From Arthrobacter liuii (GTDB lineage: Bacteria; Actinomycetota; Actinomycetes; Actinomycetales; Micrococcaceae): a stretch of 64,000 nt of DNA. A model generated the notes under the pieces. The model ran no database searches, was not told the DNA's origin, and saw nothing but the letters and a program-made list of their open reading frames with translations. The DNA lies in the NCBI RefSeq assembly GCF_014639275.1, contig NZ_BMFW01000007.1:62001-126000 (forward strand), given 5' to 3'. Below, piece after piece: positions 35,720-44,061 of this stretch; position 1 is the stretch's first letter, and each line of letters starts with the position of its first letter. The position numbers were made by a program, and so were the translations under genes.

Positions 35720-36775
35720 TTACCCGCCGGAACCGCTGCCGACGGCGGCCCGTTCGTTCCGCCGTCGGGCCAGGCTGAGCAAGCGGTCCCGCAGCGGCTG
35801 GGCACCTTCCGCCAGGGCCACACGGTTGAGGGCGGACGAACCCCGGCTCACCGCCTGGGTCCGGAGACGGCGCTTACGGTTGTAGGCACGCAGCGCCTGG
35901 TCTGCGGGCAGCGTGTTGAGGAGGTCCGCCAGTGTTACCGCATCCACCAGGGACTCGCACGCCCCGCGGCCCAGGTTGGGGGTCATGGCGTGTGCGGCGT
36001 CGCCAATCAGGACAGTCCTGCCGCTGACGTAGGAGCGCAGATGCGGAACTGTCCACAGCCGCTGCACCAGGGAACCCTCTGGGGTCGCGGCGGCCAGAAC
36101 CTGACGGATGCCGGGCGCGTGTGCGGCGTAGCGTTCCCTCGCCTGGTCCAGTGCCGAAGCCACATCGATTCCATAGGGGCCGAGTCCGGACCGGTAGCTC
36201 GCATACCAGAGCGTGCCGCCCCGGGAAGCGGCGATGCCGAACAGGTCCCCGCGGCTCCAGTACTCCCCCACCTGGTCCTGGTTGACCGGGGAAGGAAGAA
36301 TCCCCCGGAGGGCAAGGTAGGGCAGGAGCCGTGCAGCGGTGCCGGCTCCCCAGACCTCGCGGCGGATCATGCTGTGGACACCGTCGGCGCCCACCACCAG
36401 GCCGCCGCCAGCCGGAACCCGCTCGATATTGGCCGTGACGCGCCGCACGGCGCCGGGAACGGCGGAGTCCAGGAGCTGCAACAAGTCGATGCGGGAGATA
36501 GCGAACATTCCTGCAGCATCGACTGTCACCCAGGGCTCGCCGGCACCGTTGCGGATTGAGCCACTGCCGATTACCGGGCTCGCCGCCCTGGCTTCCTGGA
36601 GCAACCCCAGCCGCGCCAGCGCACGTTGGGCGGTGGGCCACATCCCCAGCGCAGTGCCGACGACGGGCAGCTCCGGTCGCTTCTCATAAATAGTCACTTG
36701 GAACCTGGCCGGGTCCAGGCAGGCCGCGAGTGCCAGCCCTGCAATGCCTCCGCCAACGATCGAAATCGTCTCCAT
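35720..36775 (-). CDS. FAD-dependent aromatic-ring/hydrocarbon monooxygenase
   Basis: A 351-residue flavoprotein of the class A monooxygenase group. FAD dinucleotide motif ISIVGGGIAGLALAACLD at the N-terminus, DG motif GLVVGADGVHSMIRRE, and GD motif VLIGDAAHAMTPNLGRGACESLVDA. The ATG at 36775 is chosen; the extension to 36853 enters the promoter gap. It is divergent from a TetR gene with a small dyad between, so it is probably induced by its substrate. The substrate is unknown; kynurenine- and salicylate-type hydroxylases share these motifs. Confidence 0.88.
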   Translation of the reverse strand: METISIVGGGIAGLALAACLDPARFQVTIYEKRPELPVVGTALGMWPTAQRALARLGLLQEARAASPVIGSGSIRNGAGEPWVTVDAAGMFAISRIDLLQLLDSAVPGAVRRVTANIERVPAGGGLVVGADGVHSMIRREVWGAGTAARLLPYLALRGILPSPVNQDQVGEYWSRGDLFGIAASRGGTLWYASYRSGLGPYGIDVASALDQARERYAAHAPGIRQVLAAATPEGSLVQRLWTVPHLRSYVSGRTVLIGDAAHAMTPNLGRGACESLVDAVTLADLLNTLPADQALRAYNRKRRLRTQAVSRGSSALNRVALAEGAQPLRDRLLSLARRRNERAAVGSGSGG

Positions 36776-36787
36776 GCAGTAGATTTT

Positions 36788-36801
36788 ACTACGTTTGTAG
36801 T
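36788..36801. promoter_or_regulatory. Putative TetR operator
   Basis: ACTACGTTTGTAGT: ACTAC and GTAGT arms, 4-base centre, within the 57-base gap between the divergent monooxygenase and TetR genes. Confidence 0.5.
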
Positions 36802-36832
36802 GAACCTGAAGGGCTGTTACTAGACTGGGCCC

Positions 36833-37372
36833 ATGCCCGACCGCAGGACGCAACTCCTAGATGCCGCCCTGGCCGTGGTGGCGGACAAGGGCATGAAGGG
36901 ACTCACCCATAGAGCCGTGGACGCGGCGGCAGGACTGGCGGAGGGCACCACCTCCAACTACTACCGGAACCGCAACGCCCTGGTCGAAGCGGTACTGGAG
37001 CGGGTGCTGGAACTGGACGCAGCGCTCCTGCAGGACCAGGGCCCGGCCGCTCCGCCGCAGAACGTGGATGAGCTGTCAGACCAGCTGGCCGGGCTGATAC
37101 TGGCATTGGCCGGGCACCACGGCGGCCTCACCCGCGCCCGGCTGGCCCTTTCGCTCGACCATCCCGAGGCCGTGACCGCCGGCCATCACCTGCTGGTGGC
37201 CGGACTGGAGCAGGCGCTGGCGGCATTGGGGCTGGCCGACCCAGCGGCCCGGGCGCGGGACGTGGCGGACTACGGCGACGGCGTGCTGCTCCATCTCCTC
37301 ACCGTCAGGCGGGACGAGCAGCCGGACGCCGCTGCCATCGCCGGGACTATCCGCCGCCTGCTGGCACCATAG
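36833..37372 (+). CDS. TetR-family transcriptional regulator
   Basis: A 179-residue protein with an N-terminal TetR-type helix-turn-helix: DRRTQLLDAALAVVADKGMKG then AVDAAAGLAEGTTSNYYRNRNALVEAVLER, giving the standard recognition helix and N-Y-Y-R-N-R signature. The gene is divergent from the FAD monooxygenase gene, 57 bases apart, so local repression is the likely role. Its stop is 30 bases from the convergent pobA stop. Confidence 0.9.
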   Translation: MPDRRTQLLDAALAVVADKGMKGLTHRAVDAAAGLAEGTTSNYYRNRNALVEAVLERVLELDAALLQDQGPAAPPQNVDELSDQLAGLILALAGHHGGLTRARLALSLDHPEAVTAGHHLLVAGLEQALAALGLADPAARARDVADYGDGVLLHLLTVRRDEQPDAAAIAGTIRRLLAP

Positions 37373-37402
37373 GACGCACCCGCCGTCGTAATCCTCCCGG
37401 GT

Positions 37403-38590
37403 TTAGGCGCGGCCGGGCCAGCCGGTGTATGCCTCGGCCAGGTAGGCCATGCCGTGGCGGGAGGAGACCACGGAATTCAGTTCACCGAGCTGGCGGGCGC
37501 GGGAGAAGTCGTCCGCGTCCGCAGGGGTGTGGAGCATCGTGGTCATCCAGTAGGAGAACTGCTGCGCCTTCCACACCCGGTCCAGCGCACGGTCGCTATA
37601 GGTCTCCAGGAGCTTGTCCGAGCCGGAGTTGTAGTGGCTGTCCAGTCCCTCGAAAAGGACCTTGACGTCGTTGATGGCCAGGTTGAGGCCCTTGGCACCT
37701 GTGGGCGGCACGGTGTGCGCGGCGTCGCCGGCCAGGAACAGGTTGCCGTACCGCATGGGGGTGTGGACGAAGCTCCGGAACGGCAGCACCATCTTTTCCA
37801 GGACCGGGCCTTCCTTGAGCTCAAAGCCGTTGCCGTTGACGCGACCGCGGAATTCGGCCCAGATCCTGTCGTCGTCCCACTCCGCCACGTTTTCCTTGGG
37901 ATCGCACTGGAAGTACATGCGCTGCACGGTTTCGGTGCGCTGGCTGATCAGGGCGAAGCCATTGGCGGAGTTGGCGTATATCAGCTCGTCGGAGCTGCGC
38001 GGAGCCTCGGCCAGGATGCCGAACCAGGCAAAGGGGTATTCGTGGAAGTACCACTTGCGGTTGGCCTCCGGAATCTGGAACCGGCAGTGGCTGCGGGATC
38101 CGTCTGCGCCCACCAGGAAGTCGGCCTGGATCTCGAACTCGACGCCGTCGGCATCGGTAAACCAGACCTTCGGCTTCCCCTCCAGGTCGTGGACGGTGGT
38201 GTTGGTGACGCTGTAGCGGACGTCGCCGCCGTCATCCTTCCTGCGCGCGGCGAGGTCCAGGAAGACGTCCGTCTGCGGGTACAGCCACACCGACTCACCC
38301 ACCCGGTCCTTGAAGTCGATGCGGTGGCTTTCGCCGTTGAAGCGAAGCTCGATGCCGTCGTGCCGGTCCCCATCGCGCAGCACCCGGTCGGAGACGCCGC
38401 TGTCCACCAGCAGGTTGACGGTCCCGTGCTCCAGGATGCCGGCCCGCACGGTGTGGGAAATTTCCTCGTGGCTGCGGATCTCGATCACCGTGGACTCGAT
38501 TCCTGCCTTTGCCAGCAGATGGGAGAGCATCAGCCCTGCCGGACCGCCTCCCATGATTGCTACCTGGGTGGTGATGACTTTTCGTGCCAT
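37403..38590 (-). CDS. pobA: 4-hydroxybenzoate 3-monooxygenase
   Basis: A 395-residue flavoprotein that hydroxylates 4-hydroxybenzoate to protocatechuate using NAD(P)H and O2. Motifs: FAD dinucleotide VAIMGGGPAGLMLSHLLA, RAGILEHGTVNLL typical of PobA, DG motif DFLVGADGSRSHCRFQ, and GD motif LFLAGDAAHTVPPTGAKGLNLA. The length matches known PobA. Next to an IclR regulator; a dyad shared with that regulator's own promoter lies 96-110 bases upstream. It feeds the protocatechuate pathways further right. Confidence 0.96.
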   Translation of the reverse strand: MARKVITTQVAIMGGGPAGLMLSHLLAKAGIESTVIEIRSHEEISHTVRAGILEHGTVNLLVDSGVSDRVLRDGDRHDGIELRFNGESHRIDFKDRVGESVWLYPQTDVFLDLAARRKDDGGDVRYSVTNTTVHDLEGKPKVWFTDADGVEFEIQADFLVGADGSRSHCRFQIPEANRKWYFHEYPFAWFGILAEAPRSSDELIYANSANGFALISQRTETVQRMYFQCDPKENVAEWDDDRIWAEFRGRVNGNGFELKEGPVLEKMVLPFRSFVHTPMRYGNLFLAGDAAHTVPPTGAKGLNLAINDVKVLFEGLDSHYNSGSDKLLETYSDRALDRVWKAQQFSYWMTTMLHTPADADDFSRARQLGELNSVVSSRHGMAYLAEAYTGWPGRA

Positions 38591-38685
38591 GGCTGTGTCT
38601 CGCTTCGTCGCGGGGCCCGGAAATGGGCCGGAAATGGTTGCCTGGCTTCAGTGTGCGGCAGAACGGGTGACGGGCGTTACAGGCA

Positions 38686-38700
38686 TTCCGTTGATCGGAA
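38686..38700. promoter_or_regulatory. Putative IclR operator at pobA
   Basis: TTCCGTTGATCGGAA: arms TTCCG and CGGAA, 5-base centre, upstream of pobA. The first nine bases, TTCCGTTGA, recur at 39466 just before the regulator's start. Confidence 0.5.
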
Positions 38701-38717
38701 CGGGCTGGGATCCAGGT

Positions 38718-39455
38718 TCACGCCAGGCCTCGGGCAATGCCGCGGGCTGCGGTCTGGAGCGCCGGAACCAGGGCCTGCAGGCGCATCTCCTGCAGGGGGA
38801 CCACCACGCCCAGTGATGCCACAGCGCGCTGGCGGCGGTCCAGAACGGGCACCGCGATGCCCCAGGTCCCCGGATCCACCACGCCCTTGAGTTGCGCGAA
38901 ACCCTGGCGGGAGGTTTCTGCCAGCAGCGTCCGGACGTCGTCCGCGGTCAGTTTTCCGTCCGGGTCGGTGAACTGACCCAGGTATTCCTGCTTCACGGCC
39001 TTTGACTGGTGGGCCATCAGCGCCAGCCCGGCGGAGGAGATGTGGATGGGCATCCTGCCTGCCACCTGCGCACGGTTGGCCACCGAGCCCCGCCGGGACA
39101 GCCGCTCCACGAACAAGGCCTCCCAGCCGTCCAGCACCGCCAGGTTCACGTTCTGGTTCAGGACCTGCTGGATGTCCTCCATGAACGGCATGGCCGCCTG
39201 CCGCAGCGCCAGCGCCGGCGAGGCGCGGTTCACCAGCTCCCACAGCCGCAGCCCCGGCCGCACCAGTCCACCGGGGGCTGTCTCCAGGAGCCCGTGCCCG
39301 GAGAGCTGGGCCACCAGCCGGTGCGTGGTGGTCAGCGGAAGACCAGCGCGCTCCGCGAGTTCAGACAGCCGGAGGGCGCCGACGTCCTGGGGGAAGGCGG
39401 AGATCAGCCGCACGATCCGGTCCACCACCGAGTCCCCCGAGGTTGAGTTCGCCAC
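38718..39455 (-). CDS. IclR-family transcriptional regulator (probable regulator of pobA)
   Basis: A 245-residue protein. N-terminal winged helix-turn-helix: LRLSELAERAGLPLTTTHRLVAQLSGHGLLE. C-terminal IclR effector domain with NLAVLDGWEALFVERL and GVVDPGTWGIAVPVLDRRQRAVASLGVVVP. The GTG start at 39455 has AAGGA 8 bases upstream. Same strand and just upstream of pobA. It probably activates pobA in response to 4-hydroxybenzoate or protocatechuate, as PobR and PcaR do. Confidence 0.88.
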   Translation of the reverse strand: MANSTSGDSVVDRIVRLISAFPQDVGALRLSELAERAGLPLTTTHRLVAQLSGHGLLETAPGGLVRPGLRLWELVNRASPALALRQAAMPFMEDIQQVLNQNVNLAVLDGWEALFVERLSRRGSVANRAQVAGRMPIHISSAGLALMAHQSKAVKQEYLGQFTDPDGKLTADDVRTLLAETSRQGFAQLKGVVDPGTWGIAVPVLDRRQRAVASLGVVVPLQEMRLQALVPALQTAARGIARGLA

Positions 39456-39465
39456 GGCCGCATCC

Positions 39466-39481
39466 TTCCGTTGAACGGGAA
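39466..39481. promoter_or_regulatory. Putative IclR autoregulatory operator
   Basis: TTCCGTTGAACGGGAA, a near-perfect dyad sharing TTCCGTTGA with the site upstream of pobA. It lies 11 bases upstream of the regulator start, just upstream of its ribosome-binding site. Confidence 0.45.
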
Positions 39482-39560
39482 GTCCAGCGTACCGCGGTCC
39501 TGGAGGGCCGCGCGGGCCTTAGGGCAGCAGGCCTGGAGGTGCGGTGCGTCTGGAAGGCGG

Positions 39561-40625
39561 TCAGGCCGTCGTCGTGCGTTGCCGGACGCGGCGCCACGCG
39601 CCCGGTACCAATACCACGCTGACACCCACCGCGGCGCCGATCACTGTTTCGATGATGCGGTCGCGCAACAGGATGGTGGGCGAAGCTGGCACCACTAGCA
39701 GAGTGGAGATCAGGGCCAACGGTGTCACAAAGATCTGGGCCAGCACGTACTGGCGGGCAATGAAGAGTTCGGCGCCGAACTGGCACAGCGCGATGACCAG
39801 CACGATCTGCCAGGGAGCGAGGTTCAGCAGCAGGATCACGGCCAGCAATGCCAGGCCCAGCACGGTACCGATGATCCTTTGGATGCCGCGGCGTACCCGG
39901 TGCCGCGTGGTGTGACCCACTAGGGGCACCACCGCGGCCACCATGGCCCAGTAGTTGTGGCCGAAACCTAGCTGGCCGCCGGCCCACGTGGCCAACGAGC
40001 CGGCGAGCCCCGCGGCCACCAGGTAACCGAACCCTTCAAGCCAGGCCGTGCGCTTTTCCGCCGCCGTGCGCCGGATCCGGGGAGGCCGGGTCCAGGGAGT
40101 GCGGTGGCTGGGAAGGATCCGGGACGAGAAGCCGACGAGCAGGGCGAACACGGTGGTGAGCACCGCCACCAGCATGCCCTCCCACAGCGGCGGCTGGTTG
40201 GGAATGGATGCGATGGCGGCGAAAGCGAAGATATGGAAGAGCGAACCCGCAGGGCGCAGCCGCAGCCAGGAAATGGCTACGGAGCAGGCGCCGGCCACCA
40301 GCGTGGTGGCCAGGACCAGCAGCCAGGTGTGCGCGGCAGCGTCCAGGCCCATCGCGGGACCCATCCGCGCTGCGAGCGCCGCCAGGAAGATCACCAGGAG
40401 CATCAGCAGCCCGGCGCGCAGCTGCAGCATAAAGCGGACGGCATGCGGCTCACCACGGCCGTAGATGCCCGTGAAGGCGCCGAAGGACGCGAAGATTGCC
40501 AGGTCCAGCCGCCCCAGCAGCACCAGGGTGATCAGCGGGACGAAGACGCCCACGGCGCACCTGAGCGCCGGGTGGTGGTCCTTGTTGCCGGGGCCAATGC
40601 TGAACATCTCGGTAAACATCTTCAC
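39561..40625 (-). CDS. FUSC-family (aromatic acid exporter-like) membrane protein
   Basis: A 354-residue integral membrane protein with two blocks of hydrophobic helices (residues about 20-165 and 210-340) joined by a basic cytoplasmic stretch, the layout of the FUSC/YccS/ArAE group. Typical phrases are AIFASFGAFTGIYGRGE and YWAMVAAVVPLVGHTTRHRVRRGIQRIIGT. AaeB-type members export aromatic carboxylates, which would fit the pobA neighbourhood. Starts at GTG 40625 with AGGAAGG 9 bases upstream. Confidence 0.82.
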   Translation of the reverse strand: MKMFTEMFSIGPGNKDHHPALRCAVGVFVPLITLVLLGRLDLAIFASFGAFTGIYGRGEPHAVRFMLQLRAGLLMLLVIFLAALAARMGPAMGLDAAAHTWLLVLATTLVAGACSVAISWLRLRPAGSLFHIFAFAAIASIPNQPPLWEGMLVAVLTTVFALLVGFSSRILPSHRTPWTRPPRIRRTAAEKRTAWLEGFGYLVAAGLAGSLATWAGGQLGFGHNYWAMVAAVVPLVGHTTRHRVRRGIQRIIGTVLGLALLAVILLLNLAPWQIVLVIALCQFGAELFIARQYVLAQIFVTPLALISTLLVVPASPTILLRDRIIETVIGAAVGVSVVLVPGAWRRVRQRTTTA

Positions 40626-40778
40626 GGGCAGCGCCTTCCTGGGGTGGATTCTAACGGGCGGCCGCGCTGACGTTCCTGGTAAATCCTACGCGGGCACCCC
40701 CTGCAGGCGCCCGACGCGTTCCCATGAATGGAATCGGAAGGCAATGCAGCGGAAACAGCACCCCGCAATGCTTGGGTC

Positions 40779-41615
40779 ATGAAGCGCCCTCCGCACAACA
40801 CGCCCGCTTCCGAACTGCGCTGCGAGGTCTGCGGCCAAATGCCGGAGCCGCCCAAGGCGCGCCTGACCGCGGCCAACGTCGCCGTGATGCTGCCCATCGA
40901 GTTGCTGGTCCACGCCCTGGTGGTGGAGACCCACCTTCCCTACGTTGCCAAGGTGCTGGTGCTGACCTTCACCGCGACGGTCCTGGTGATCTGGGTGGCC
41001 GAGCCGTCCGCCGCCCGGATCCTGCTGCGCTGGCTGCATGCCCCCGCGCTGCGGCACCGCCGGCAGTTGGCGGCGGCCCCATCGCTGTGGCGGGCGCGCG
41101 CACTGCTCCGGGACGAACCCGGTTCATTGCAGCGGATCACGCGGGCGCTGGCCCGGCTGGATGCCAACGTCCTGGGCATCCATGTCCACCCGGTGCCGGA
41201 CGGGGTTCTGGACGAATTCGTCCTCTCCGTCCCGCGCGGGGTTGGCGAGCGTGAGCTGCTGGCGGCACTGCACGACGGCGGCAGCACCGGTTCCCACGTC
41301 TGGCCCACCACCGCCTTGGCCATGGCGGACGGGCAGACCAGGGCGCTCAGCCTTGCCGCGAGGATCGCCGCCGCACCGGACGAACTTCCCCTGGCGGTGG
41401 CCGAGCTGCTGCACGCAAGGATTGTGCCGCCGTCGAACGCCGGCCTGCAGGGGCCCGACGACGGTACGCGCCTCAAGATCCCCACGGCATGGCACGGCCC
41501 CATCACCTTTTCCCGCCCGGGTGAGCCGTTCACCCCCGCGGAGTCAGCGCGGGCCCACCGGCTCGCCGAACTGGCCGAGATCCTGTCGTACGGATGCGAA
41601 GAGTCCCGCTCGTAG
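40779..41615 (+). CDS. Membrane protein with CxxC motif and ACT-like domain, unknown function
   Basis: A 278-residue protein. It starts with a small Cys pair (LRCEVCGQMPEPP), followed by two hydrophobic helices (ANVAVMLPIELLVHALVVET; VLVLTFTATVLVIWVAE). Then comes an ACT-like amino-acid-binding fold: LLRDEPGSLQRITRALARLDANVLGIHVHPV. The C-terminal half has no recognised domain but contains RIVPPSN and a basic ending. A start at 40728 would add 17 residues; neither has a good ribosome-binding site. A membrane-linked amino-acid sensor is one possibility. A 66-bp palindrome follows the stop by 7 bases. Confidence 0.6.
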   Translation: MKRPPHNTPASELRCEVCGQMPEPPKARLTAANVAVMLPIELLVHALVVETHLPYVAKVLVLTFTATVLVIWVAEPSAARILLRWLHAPALRHRRQLAAAPSLWRARALLRDEPGSLQRITRALARLDANVLGIHVHPVPDGVLDEFVLSVPRGVGERELLAALHDGGSTGSHVWPTTALAMADGQTRALSLAARIAAAPDELPLAVAELLHARIVPPSNAGLQGPDDGTRLKIPTAWHGPITFSRPGEPFTPAESARAHRLAELAEILSYGCEESRS

Positions 41616-41622
41616 CGAGTCA

Positions 41623-41688
41623 CCCAACCAGGTAGCAGTAGGCGTCGTTTTGAGCCCTCATAACGACATCTACTGCTACCTGGTTGGG
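41623..41688. repeat. 66-bp near-perfect palindrome (REP-like element or terminator)
   Basis: Left arm 41623-41641 and right arm 41670-41688 are exact 19-base complements (starting CCCAACCAGG and ending CCTGGTTGGG). Inside them, after a 2-base mismatch, GTCGTT (41644-41649) pairs with AACGAC (41662-41667), and TGAG (41651-41654) with CTCA (41657-41660). All share one centre. AGTCAC occurs on both sides (41618 and 41695). The segment is less GC-rich than its surroundings. No other copy seen in this window. Confidence 0.7.
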
Positions 41689-41744
41689 AGGGGCAGTCAC
41701 AATCGGTTTGCAGGCCCTTCCTACCCCAACGGCAGCAAAAACCC

Positions 41745-41773
41745 TTGACAGTGGCGGGAGTCACTTCTACCTT
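41745..41773 (+). promoter_or_regulatory. Sigma-70-type promoter of the 41.9-47 kb catabolic operon
   Basis: -35 TTGACA (41745-41750), 17-base spacer, -10 TACCTT (41768-41773). The predicted start near 41780 falls inside the adjacent palindrome, the classical position for repression. Confidence 0.6.
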
Positions 41774-41774
41774 T

Positions 41775-41807
41775 GATTTTGGGATCCCAAATTGGGATCC
41801 CAAAATC
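41775..41807. promoter_or_regulatory. 33-bp palindromic double operator (probable GntR site)
   Basis: Arms of 16 bases (41775-41790 and 41792-41807) are exact complements around one central A. The repeat contains two copies of TTGGGATCCCAA (41779-41790 and 41792-41803 region), each palindromic itself. It directly follows the -10 element. The GntR gene in this operon is the likely binder. Confidence 0.7.
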
Positions 41808-41938
41808 GCACACCCCGCTCTCCACGCTCCGGATCGTCCAGCGGGCCAGTCCCCGCCGGCAGGCCAAACCGCCCTGCCGGGCACCACGCACCTTTTCGCA
41901 TACTCCCCATCCGTAAACTTCCCCGTGAAGGAGAAGCT

Positions 41939-43297
41939 GTGTCCATTCCAAACACCGAAACAACGGCCACGTCCGACGAGGCCACCCCGGGCCTTGCCGA
42001 AAAACCAGCAACGGACAGCACGCAACGGCGCAGTGCTGTCCGCTGGCGGCTTTTCCTGCTGCTGTTGGTCCTCGTATCCGTCAACTCCATCGACCGCGGA
42101 TCCATCTCCGTCGCCCTGCCCATCATCCAGAAGGAATTCAACCTCGCTCCCGAATTGGTCGGCCTGCTGCTGTCCGCGTTTTTCTGGACTTACGCCCTGA
42201 TGCAGGTCCCCGTTGGGTGGCTGATCGACAAGTTCGGTCCGCGCAAGGTGATGACGGCGTCCTGCCTGGGCTGGGGTGCTGCCACAGCGGCCTCCGGTAT
42301 GGCCGGCGGCTTCCTGAGCATGTTCATCGCCCGGCTTGGAATCGGCGTGACCGAAGCCGGCGTGATGCCCGCCGGCGGCAAGCTTAATGCCATTTGGATG
42401 CACAAGTCTGAACGCGGCCGCGGCGCAACCATCCTCGATGCCGGCGCACCCCTGGGTGCCGGGCTCGGCGGCATCATCATTGCCGGCCTGATTGCCACCA
42501 CAGGCAGCTGGCGCTGGTCCTTCGTCATCGCCGGCGCCGCCACTGTCCTCATGGGCCTCGCTGTCTGGTGGTACGTTCGGGACAATCCACGTGAGCACCG
42601 CGGCGTCAACGAGGCGGAAGCGTCCTACATCGAAGCGTCACACGCTGCGGAGGATGCCGAAGCGGCAGTGGTGGGCAGCAAGGGCAAGCGCGGGCTGCTC
42701 CCCTACCTCAAATTCCGCTCCTTCTGGGCCATGTGCCTGGGCTGGCTGGGATTCAACGGCGTCTTCTACGGCCTGCTGACCTGGGGACCGCTGTACCTGG
42801 CCCAGGCCAAGGGATTTGATTTGAAGACCATCGGCTGGTCAACACTGGTAATCTTCGGCGCCGGGTTCGTCGGGGAAATCATCGGCGGCACCGTCGCGGA
42901 CAAGTGGCGGGCGTCCGGCGCCTCCGCAAACCTGGTGATGCGGACCCTCCTCGGCATCTCCAGCGCCGTGGTGGTGGGCGGCCTGGTGGGCGTCACCGTA
43001 GTCCCGGATGCCACCACCGCCGTGGTCCTGCTTTCGCTGGTCCTGTTCTTCCTCCGCTGGGTGGGCCTGTTCTGGAGCATCCCCGCCATCCTCGGCGGCC
43101 GGACCAACGCCGGGGTCCTGGGCGGAGCCATGAACCTCAGCGGCAACATCTCCGGCTTCGTGACCCCCATCGTCGTCGGCCTGATCGTGGGTGCCACCGG
43201 CTCCTATACCTGGGCCTTGCTGTACTTCGTGGGATCCGCGGTGATCATGGGCGTCTCAGTCCTGACGCTGAACTACAACAAGCGGCTTCCTGTCTAA
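41939..43297 (+). CDS. MFS transporter, ACS-like (anion:cation symporter) family
   Basis: A 452-residue transporter with 12 predicted helices. The GTG at 41939 is chosen because GAAGGAG lies 6 bases upstream; the extension upstream would run through the operator. Signatures: SVNSIDRGSISVALPIIQKEF in helix 1, GWLIDKFGPRKVM (loop 2-3 motif), and EAGVMPAGGKLNAIWM. These are typical of importers for organic anions such as sugar acids or dicarboxylates. The first gene of the operon, so it probably imports the substrate of the downstream enzymes. Confidence 0.88.
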   Translation: MSIPNTETTATSDEATPGLAEKPATDSTQRRSAVRWRLFLLLLVLVSVNSIDRGSISVALPIIQKEFNLAPELVGLLLSAFFWTYALMQVPVGWLIDKFGPRKVMTASCLGWGAATAASGMAGGFLSMFIARLGIGVTEAGVMPAGGKLNAIWMHKSERGRGATILDAGAPLGAGLGGIIIAGLIATTGSWRWSFVIAGAATVLMGLAVWWYVRDNPREHRGVNEAEASYIEASHAAEDAEAAVVGSKGKRGLLPYLKFRSFWAMCLGWLGFNGVFYGLLTWGPLYLAQAKGFDLKTIGWSTLVIFGAGFVGEIIGGTVADKWRASGASANLVMRTLLGISSAVVVGGLVGVTVVPDATTAVVLLSLVLFFLRWVGLFWSIPAILGGRTNAGVLGGAMNLSGNISGFVTPIVVGLIVGATGSYTWALLYFVGSAVIMGVSVLTLNYNKRLPV

Positions 43298-43377
43298 GCT
43301 AACCCTCGCAGGGAACCTTGCACACAACGCCCCCGCAGCCGGGAGCAGTGCCCTACAAGAATCGAAAATGGAGCATC

Positions 43378-44061
43378 ATGCTGACCGCAGAAGAGACCCA
43401 GGACAAGGACCGCCCCCTCCGCGAGACTGTCCGGGACACCCTCCGCACCCGGATTTTCGAAGGACACTACGCTCCCGGCACGCGGTTGGTGGAGCGCGAC
43501 CTCGCCGCCGAATTCTCCGTATCCCGGCTGCCCGTCCGCGAGGCCCTGCGCATGCTCCGTCAGGAAGGCCTCATCAGCGACCGCGGCGCACGCGGGGCTG
43601 AGGTGAGCAGCCTCAGCCCCAAGGACGTGGAGGACCTCTTCGACGTCCGCCAATCCCTGGAGGTCCTGGCCTGCCGGCTCGCCGCCAAGCGGGCCACCGC
43701 GGACGACCTCGCCTACCTCTTAGGGCTCCTGGACAACGCGGAGGCTTTCCTGGCCAAGGGGGCAGTGAGGGAAGCCCACCGCTCCAACAGCGAATTCCAC
43801 GACGCCATCACCGGCATCGCTGACAACAACTTCCTCAAGTCCGCCCTGGAACCCCTCCAGGGCCGCATGCACTGGCTGTTCCGGCACGTCAGCGACCTGC
43901 CTGAACTCATCCGCGAACACCGCGAGCTCTACGCGGCCATTGCCAGCGGAGATCCAGACAGGGCGGCCGCGCAGTCCGCGTCCCACATTGGAAAGTACCG
44001 GGAACAGTTCCCCGAGGACTTTCAGAAGACCGAACCAGAATTCCACCGGAAGAGAAAATGA
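43378..44061 (+). CDS. GntR-family (FadR/FCD subgroup) transcriptional regulator
   Basis: A 227-residue protein. The winged helix-turn-helix is LRTRIFEGHYAPGTRLVERDLAAEFSVSRLPVREALRMLRQEG (two lines of a standard GntR domain), followed by an all-helical FCD domain with Asp/His metal-ligand positions (FHDAITG; LIREHRELYAAI). GGAG lies 6 bases before the ATG at 43378. The stop overlaps the next gene by 4 bases. It probably binds the TTGGGATCCCAA repeats at the operon promoter and responds to the substrate or a product. Confidence 0.9.
   Translation: MLTAEETQDKDRPLRETVRDTLRTRIFEGHYAPGTRLVERDLAAEFSVSRLPVREALRMLRQEGLISDRGARGAEVSSLSPKDVEDLFDVRQSLEVLACRLAAKRATADDLAYLLGLLDNAEAFLAKGAVREAHRSNSEFHDAITGIADNNFLKSALEPLQGRMHWLFRHVSDLPELIREHRELYAAIASGDPDRAAAQSASHIGKYREQFPEDFQKTEPEFHRKRK

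Noticed and set aside
40940..42598. 552-residue open frame on the - strand across the palindrome and MFS gene
   Set aside because: Runs antisense through the ACT-domain gene, the 66-bp palindrome, the promoter and part of the MFS gene. It has no family motifs.
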